A DNA stretch of 10,574 nucleotides, from the NCBI GenBank assembly GCA_938003885.1, contig CALKWT010000224.1, forward strand, positions 1 to 10,574, given 5' to 3'. Position numbers and translations under genes: made by a program. Shown one piece after another: positions 6,838-10,574 of the stretch. Position 1 is the first letter of the stretch. Each line of letters begins with the position of its first letter. Under the pieces are notes generated by a model, which did no database searches, was not told the origin of the DNA, and saw only the letters and a list, made by a program, of their open reading frames with translations. Source of the stretch: an uncultured Balneolaceae bacterium. Lineage in GTDB: Bacteria > Bacteroidota > Rhodothermia > Balneolales > Balneolaceae.

Positions 6838-7523
6838 TGAGTGAAAAAGTAAGAAATATGTTTGCTGATATTGCCGATGATTACGATCGGATTAACGGCA
6901 TATTATCTTTTGGTATCCATAAAGCATGGAGGAAAAGAGCAGTTGCAGAGAGCCGTGCACGCCCGGGTGACCGGGTACTCGATTGTGCCACAGGTACAGG
7001 AGATCTTGCCCTGGAGTTTAAGGAAGCGGTGGGCCACAGCGGATATGTGCTTGGAACGGACTTCTGTAAAGAGATGATCGAGCATGCCCCGGGAAAAGCC
7101 GAAAAACAAGAGCTTGTTGTAGATTTTGAAGTGGCGGATGCGATGAATCTGCCTTATGATGAGGATTCGTTCGATATTGCCAGTATTGCTTTCGGCATCC
7201 GAAATGTGGATGATCCATCCGTTGCGCTAAAAGAGATGGCCCGTGTGGTCCGGCCGGGAGGCAGGGTTGTGGTACTTGAATTTGGTCAGCCCGAAGGGTT
7301 TACCGGAGTTCCGTTTCGTTTCTACAGCAAATACATCATGCCGGCTGTGGGCGGTGCAATCAGCGGTAATCGGGAAGCTTATACCTACCTTCCTGAAACC
7401 AGTGCTAAATTTCCTTCAGATCAGGCATTTCTTGAGCTAATGAGGGAGACCGGAGCTTTTCAATCGGTCCGATCCGTAAAACTAACGGGAGGCATCTCCT
7501 ACATTTATATTGGACTGGTTTAG
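6837..7523 (+). CDS. menG: demethylmenaquinone methyltransferase (MenG/UbiE family)
   Basis: This SAM-dependent methyltransferase adds the ring methyl group in the last step of menaquinone synthesis. In 228 residues the UbiE family signatures appear in order: FADIADDYDRINGILSFG near the N-terminus (9-26), followed by W31-R32; the SAM-binding loop VLDCATGTGDLA (47-58); the acidic GTDF (73-76); the family motif AFGIRNVDD (118-126); and RVVRPGGRVVVLEFGQP (136-152). Its length matches MenG (about 230). UbiE of ubiquinone makers shares these motifs; menaquinone as product is inferred from the likely Bacteroidota host. The start at 6837 overlaps the stop of the phosphatase gene by one base and has no Shine-Dalgarno of its own, which suggests coupled translation. 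It is probably the last gene of the 5577-7523 unit, since a 284 bp gap follows. Confidence 0.95.
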   Translation: MSEKVRNMFADIADDYDRINGILSFGIHKAWRKRAVAESRARPGDRVLDCATGTGDLALEFKEAVGHSGYVLGTDFCKEMIEHAPGKAEKQELVVDFEVADAMNLPYDEDSFDIASIAFGIRNVDDPSVALKEMARVVRPGGRVVVLEFGQPEGFTGVPFRFYSKYIMPAVGGAISGNREAYTYLPETSAKFPSDQAFLELMRETGAFQSVRSVKLTGGISYIYIGLV

Positions 7524-7807
7524 ATCTTCCGCCAACAGGTGTATCCTCCAGATGCCTGGGTATCTGGCAACGGATGTATCTGCACATGTATTTTGGAATT
7601 AATTCTAATTAAACTTCACTATTTTATTGCAACTTAAATGCATGTCAATCTTTAACCTGTGAACTGGTGAGCAAATCAGGGTGGATTGAATACGATCTTT
7701 AAATGGTCTTTGCAATCTGTTATCTGACCCGTTTTTGCAAGAAGTTTACTCCGGCAGAGCGGGAAGTTGCCACCGATTTAGACTCTTAATTTATTGGAAA
7801 AGCATCT
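7524..7807. other. 284 bp intergenic region between menG and fabZ
   Basis: No gene is supported. It probably holds the menG transcript end and the fabZ-panB promoter. Visible items are a hairpin at 7548-7567, a 10 bp palindrome GAATTAATTC at 7596-7605, and three copies of the palindrome TTGCAA at 7627-7632, 7710-7715 and 7735-7740. I could not find a well-spaced promoter pair. Just before fabZ, GGAAA at 7796-7800 may act as a weak ribosome binding site. Confidence 0.5.
7548..7567 (+). terminator. candidate hairpin after menG
   Basis: CCAGATGC (7548-7555) pairs with GTATCTGG (7560-7567), giving an 8 bp stem with one G-U pair and a CTGG tetraloop, 24 bases past the menG stop. No T-run follows directly, so it is at best a factor-assisted or weak terminator, or an mRNA 3'-end stabiliser. 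Confidence 0.3.
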
Positions 7808-8245
7808 ATGAATATTCAGGAAATTACCAGGTATTTACCCCATCGCTATCCGTTCCTGCTGGTAGACCGTGTACTGGAACTGGAAGAAAAAAGGATTCTG
7901 ACCTTGAAGAATGTGACCGTAAATGAAGATTTCTTTAATGGGCACTTCCCGGGACAACCCATCATGCCCGGTGTATTGCAGGTTGAAGCCCTTGCGCAGA
8001 GCGGATGTATTATGTTGCTGGATGGCCATACCGAAGACATCAGTGATAAACTGGTTGTATTTACCGGAATAAAAAATGCCAGATTCCGTCAACAGGTAGT
8101 GCCTGGTGATCAGCTTATTATGGTGGTGGAGCTGATCAATTTCAGAAGAAACTTTGCCACCATGAAAGGAGTAGCAAAAGTTGATGACAAAGTAGCCTGT
8201 GAACTGGAAGCCTCGGCAGCAATCATTCAAAAAGGAGCTCAATGA
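7808..8245 (+). CDS. fabZ: 3-hydroxyacyl-ACP dehydratase FabZ
   Basis: FabZ dehydrates 3-hydroxyacyl-ACP to trans-2-enoyl-ACP in the fatty acid elongation cycle in the cytoplasm. The 145-residue protein has a hot-dog fold. It shows the N-terminal signature LPHRYPFLLVDRV (10-22), the catalytic histidine H46 in NGHFPGQPIMPGV (44-56), and the acidic partner E60 in LQVEALAQ. The 14-residue H-to-E spacing matches the E. coli enzyme. The length is close to stand-alone FabZ (about 150). Many Bacteroidota carry FabZ fused to LpxC; this copy is free-standing and not beside lpx genes, so it may be a second paralogue or the organism may lack the fusion. The start at 7808 is the first codon giving the standard N-terminus. 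Its stop overlaps the panB start in ATGA, so the two are likely co-translated. Confidence 0.95.
   Translation: MNIQEITRYLPHRYPFLLVDRVLELEEKRILTLKNVTVNEDFFNGHFPGQPIMPGVLQVEALAQSGCIMLLDGHTEDISDKLVVFTGIKNARFRQQVVPGDQLIMVVELINFRRNFATMKGVAKVDDKVACELEASAAIIQKGAQ
8232..8237 (+). promoter_or_regulatory. ribosome binding site for panB inside fabZ
   Basis: AAGGAG lies in the last codons of fabZ, four bases before the panB ATG at 8242. It is the clearest Shine-Dalgarno in the window and fixes the panB start. Confidence 0.75.
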
Positions 8246-9066
8246 GTACCCAATCAAAAGATACCCGAACCAACAAGGTAACTACCCAGACGATCGTGGA
8301 AATGAAGGCCAGGGGAGAGAAAATTTCCATGCTGACAGCCTATGACTATACCATGGCTGGAATTATTGACCAGGCAGGAACAGACGTTATCCTGGTAGGA
8401 GATTCTGCGGGCAATGTTATGGCGGGTTACGAGACAACAGTTCCCATGACACTTGACCATATGATCTACCATACTGCTTCTGTGGTCAGAGCGGTGGAAA
8501 GAGCACTGATCATTGCAGATCTGCCATTCATGACCTATCAGGTGACGGCCAGGGAGGCGCTAACAAACGCCGGACGAATGATGAAAGAAGCGGGCGCCCA
8601 TGCCATTAAGGTCGAGGGAGGCGTGAGTATTGCAGAGACGGTAAAGAGGATTGTGGATGCTGGAATTCCTGTAATGGGGCACCTGGGGCTGACGCCACAA
8701 AGTATCTATAAATTCGGAACTTATAAAGTGCGCGCAAAAGAGGAAGGTGAGGCCGAACAGCTTATAAAGGATGCAAAGGCTTTGGAAGAGGCCGGAGTGT
8801 TTTCAATTGTTCTGGAGAAGATACCTTCTGTACTGGCGAAGAAAGTGACAGAGTCTGTTTCTGTACCTACTATCGGTATAGGGGCAGGTCCCCACTGCGA
8901 CGGTCAGGTGCTGGTCATTCATGATATGCTGGGTTTGAATAAAGATTTTTCACCCAGATTTCTACGCCGGTATGCAGATCTGCACAAGGAGATGACCGAG
9001 GCAGTTCAGCACTATAATGAGGATGTGAAGTCAGGTGACTTTCCAAATGAAAGCGAACAATATTAA
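8242..9066 (+). CDS. panB: 3-methyl-2-oxobutanoate hydroxymethyltransferase PanB
   Basis: PanB transfers a hydroxymethyl group from 5,10-methylene-tetrahydrofolate to 2-oxoisovalerate to make ketopantoate, the first committed step to pantothenate and CoA. The 274-residue protein is a full-length TIM barrel. Seen are MLTAYDYTMA (30-39), the metal ligand D54 in ILVGDSAGNV, D93 in IADLPFMTY, and E125 in IKVEGG. Also present are MGHLGLTPQS (145-154), the catalytic glutamate E192 in VLEKIP, and TIGIGAGPHCDGQVLV (210-225). Ligand assignments follow the E. coli enzyme by motif. After the PQS motif it reads KFGTYKVRAKEE in place of the enterobacterial GG-type loop, a variant I associate with Bacteroidota and some Firmicutes. 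The start is fixed by AAGGAG and the ATGA overlap with fabZ. No panC or panD is in the window, so the rest of the pathway is elsewhere. Confidence 0.97.
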   Translation: MSTQSKDTRTNKVTTQTIVEMKARGEKISMLTAYDYTMAGIIDQAGTDVILVGDSAGNVMAGYETTVPMTLDHMIYHTASVVRAVERALIIADLPFMTYQVTAREALTNAGRMMKEAGAHAIKVEGGVSIAETVKRIVDAGIPVMGHLGLTPQSIYKFGTYKVRAKEEGEAEQLIKDAKALEEAGVFSIVLEKIPSVLAKKVTESVSVPTIGIGAGPHCDGQVLVIHDMLGLNKDFSPRFLRRYADLHKEMTEAVQHYNEDVKSGDFPNESEQY

Positions 9067-9140
9067 CGATACATATCACAGGGGCAAAAGCTGCAGCAAT
9101 CTGTAACTTCCCGGGCCGGTTATCGAAAGAGATTGTTCTA

Positions 9141-9165
9141 CAGGACCCTCAGGTCCGTGAGCCTG
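9141..9165 (+). repeat. competing hairpins upstream of surE
   Basis: GGACC (9143-9147) pairs perfectly with GGTCC (9152-9156) around the loop CTCA. The same bases allow an alternative fold in which CAGG (9141-9144) pairs with CCTG (9162-9165) and CTCA (9148-9151) pairs with TGAG (9158-9161). The two folds are mutually exclusive. It sits 25 bases before the surE ATG in a 123 bp gap after panB. It may act as a weak terminator for panB or as a leader structure for surE. No T-run follows. Confidence 0.35.
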
Positions 9166-9189
9166 TCTGCATATAGGTAATCAAAATTT

Positions 9190-9954
9190 ATGTCGGAAAT
9201 CGAAAAGCCACTCATTCTTGTTTGTAACGATGACGGGATATTCTCACCTGGAATCAAAGCACTGGCGGAAGTTGCTGCTGAATTCGGAGAGGTTGAGATC
9301 ATTGCTCCGGACCGCCAACAGAGTGCGGTAGGTCATGCAATCACCGTCCGGACCCCTCTGCGCTCACGGGCCTTTCAGGTGGATGGGCGTTTCAACGGAC
9401 AAGCTGTCTCGGGTACTCCGGCAGACTCTGTAAAGCTGGCACATGACCGCCTGCTCTCCCGGAAACCGGATCTTGTGGTAAGTGGCATTAACCACGGAAG
9501 CAATGCGGGAATCAACATCCTCTACTCAGGCACAGTCAGTGCTGCCACCGAGGGTACAATACTCGGGTATCCATCTATCGCAGTCTCTTGCACAGATTTC
9601 TCTGAGGAGGCTGATCTGTCAGGCGCCCGGGAAGCGGCAAGAAAAGTGATTTCCTATGTGCTGAAGCATGGATTACCAAAAGGTGTTACCCTCAACCTAA
9701 ATGCACCGGCTGGTCCCTTGAAAGGAATCAAATGGGCACGTCAGGCGAACAGCCGCTATGTGGAGGAGTTCGAAGGCCGCGTAGACCCTCACAACCGATC
9801 CTACTACTGGCCTACCGGGAAATTCCAGCTTCTGGACCAGGATGACAATAATGATATATCCGCCCTGGAAAAAGGGTATGCATCCCTGACTCCGATTCAG
9901 TATGATCTGACAGCCTATTCGTTATTGAACGATTTGGGTAAGATAGATTTATAG
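9190..9954 (+). CDS. surE: 5'/3'-nucleotidase SurE
   Basis: SurE is a metal-dependent phosphatase that removes phosphate from nucleoside 5'- and 3'-monophosphates and is linked to stationary-phase survival. In the 254-residue protein the N-terminal metal-binding motif is VCNDDGIFSPGI (11-22), with D14 and D15. S45 lies in APDRQQSAVGHAIT (39-52), and N101 in VVSGINHGSNAG, followed by LYSGTVSAATEG (111-122). These are the four expected metal ligands and the family hallmarks. The SGTPADSVKLA segment (74-84) is also standard. The length matches the family (about 250). The start at 9190 gives the expected short lead to the first beta strand; only a distant AGG at 9175-9177 resembles a ribosome binding site. 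It follows panB by 123 bp on the same strand and may have its own promoter. Its stop lies within the end of the convergent lipase-like gene. Confidence 0.97.
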   Translation: MSEIEKPLILVCNDDGIFSPGIKALAEVAAEFGEVEIIAPDRQQSAVGHAITVRTPLRSRAFQVDGRFNGQAVSGTPADSVKLAHDRLLSRKPDLVVSGINHGSNAGINILYSGTVSAATEGTILGYPSIAVSCTDFSEEADLSGAREAARKVISYVLKHGLPKGVTLNLNAPAGPLKGIKWARQANSRYVEEFEGRVDPHNRSYYWPTGKFQLLDQDDNNDISALEKGYASLTPIQYDLTAYSLLNDLGKIDL

Positions 9955-10574
9955 CCCGTTATTCCGGAGATTTTCAACAAGCTCCAGCCAAAATTGATCC
10001 ACGAGAGGCTTGCGCTCTTTACTGACTTGAATTTCTATCTGTTCAAGGTGGCTTAAACCGAGGGTTTTGAGATGAGTCCCCCAACGTGCACTGTCGATAG
10101 AGATAAAAGAGTCATTCGGTCCCTCTTGCTGATAAATCAGCTGATTTTGCAATTTGTAGATTGGATTTAGCGGAATATCTGTTCCTTTACCTACAGCTGC
10201 ACTGTATGAAAAGTACTTCGTTTCAGGCGCATCGGGTGTATTTGGGTTAAACTCCTTCGTGACATATTCTGGTGTTAACTGTTCAACAGCTGCTTGTGCA
10301 TCACTTTTTTCAAATGGGTAGATGCTCTCGCCAAACCAGTCAATCAGCTGGACGAGTTTCTCCTTTATTGTTTCCGGAGCTGTAAGTCCGATCACCGCAA
10401 GATAGGTGCCATGGTGAGGTGAGGCAATCGTTGTCAGGGAGGCAACCGAGGAGGCTATACCGAGTTTGCTGATTGCCCATCTCATATCGAGACCGCCCAT
10501 GCTGTGAGCTACGACATTGAAGCGCTCAAACCCATATTTTTGTTTTAGTTTTTCGATAGTAGCCGCCCACTGTT
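9949..10574 (-). CDS. lipase-like alpha/beta hydrolase (triacylglycerol lipase family), C-terminal part
   Basis: The frame enters from the right edge and ends with TAA at 9949-9951; 207 residues are visible and the N-terminus is cut off. Numbering from the first visible codon, the nucleophile elbow is VVAHSMGGLDMRW (20-32) with S24. It is followed by SLTTIASPHHGTYLA (45-59), which resembles the TIaTPHrG strand of bacterial lipases. A catalytic aspartate is likely in GPNDSFIS (D154) and a catalytic histidine in GLSHLEQI (H175). This arrangement matches the Pseudomonas/Burkholderia lipase group, though the elbow begins with Ala in place of the usual Gly. Such lipases are normally exported, but the region that would hold a signal peptide is outside the window, so location is unknown. 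The gene is tail-to-tail with surE, overlapping by 6 bp. The alpha/beta hydrolase call is sure; lipase versus other esterase is likely but not certain. Confidence 0.85.
   Translation of the reverse strand, partial: QWAATIEKLKQKYGFERFNVVAHSMGGLDMRWAISKLGIASSVASLTTIASPHHGTYLAVIGLTAPETIKEKLVQLIDWFGESIYPFEKSDAQAAVEQLTPEYVTKEFNPNTPDAPETKYFSYSAAVGKGTDIPLNPIYKLQNQLIYQQEGPNDSFISIDSARWGTHLKTLGLSHLEQIEIQVSKERKPLVDQFWLELVENLRNNGL

Noticed and set aside
7596..7605. GAATTAATTC palindrome as an operator
   Set aside because: AT-rich 10 bp palindromes are frequent by chance in such gaps and nothing else supports a function.
7735..7926. 63-codon plus-strand open frame entering fabZ
   Set aside because: It mostly overlaps fabZ in another frame, has no ribosome binding site and no recognisable sequence.
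7835..8257. 140-codon minus-strand open frame
   Set aside because: Almost entirely antisense to fabZ, whose catalytic motifs are certain. No family features on the reverse strand.
1..10574. Undescribed defence, mobile or secretion system
   Set aside because: All but one gene belong to known housekeeping or common families, and no integrase, transposase, toxin-antitoxin pair, CRISPR repeat, tRNA or change in base character was seen.

Overview
This window looks like ordinary chromosomal core sequence from a Gram-negative-type bacterium of the Bacteroidota/FCB group, possibly the Balneolia/Rhodothermia branch. That placement is an inference. It rests on the character of the proteins (a 7TM-HD hydrolase next to ligA and a RodZ-like protein, a MenG-type methyltransferase, an NAD-dependent ligase), moderate base composition and few strong Shine-Dalgarno sequences. 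No search could be run. Eleven protein genes are supported, two of them cut by the window edges. I see no rRNA, tRNA, CRISPR array, insertion sequence or phage gene.

Left block, minus strand, 4543 down to 1, read right to left: a RodZ-like membrane-anchored helix-turn-helix protein, then ligA (NAD+-dependent DNA ligase), then the N-terminal 398 residues of a PgpH/YqfF-like 7TM-HD hydrolase whose catalytic domain lies outside the window. The ligA-to-HD gap (114 bp) holds two abutting inverted repeats and a promoter-like pair of boxes.

Middle block, plus strand, 4684 to 7523: a ComF/phosphoribosyltransferase-like protein is divergent from the RodZ-like gene. After a 191 bp gap comes a tight unit of an unrecognised four-helix membrane protein, a histidine phosphatase and menG, separated by 4 bp and then overlapping by 1 bp.

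Right block, plus strand, 7808 to 9954: fabZ and panB overlap by 4 bp (ATGA), with a clear ribosome binding site for panB inside fabZ. After a 123 bp gap with a possible two-state hairpin comes surE. A minus-strand lipase-like alpha/beta hydrolase enters from the right edge and converges on surE, the two reading frames overlapping by 6 bp.

Together the genes cover envelope shape and nucleotide signalling, DNA replication/repair, quinone, fatty acid and CoA-precursor synthesis, and nucleotide turnover. I did not find a convincing undescribed multi-gene system. The items most worth a second look are the unknown membrane protein at 5577-6200, the repeat pair in front of the HD gene, and the competing hairpins in front of surE.
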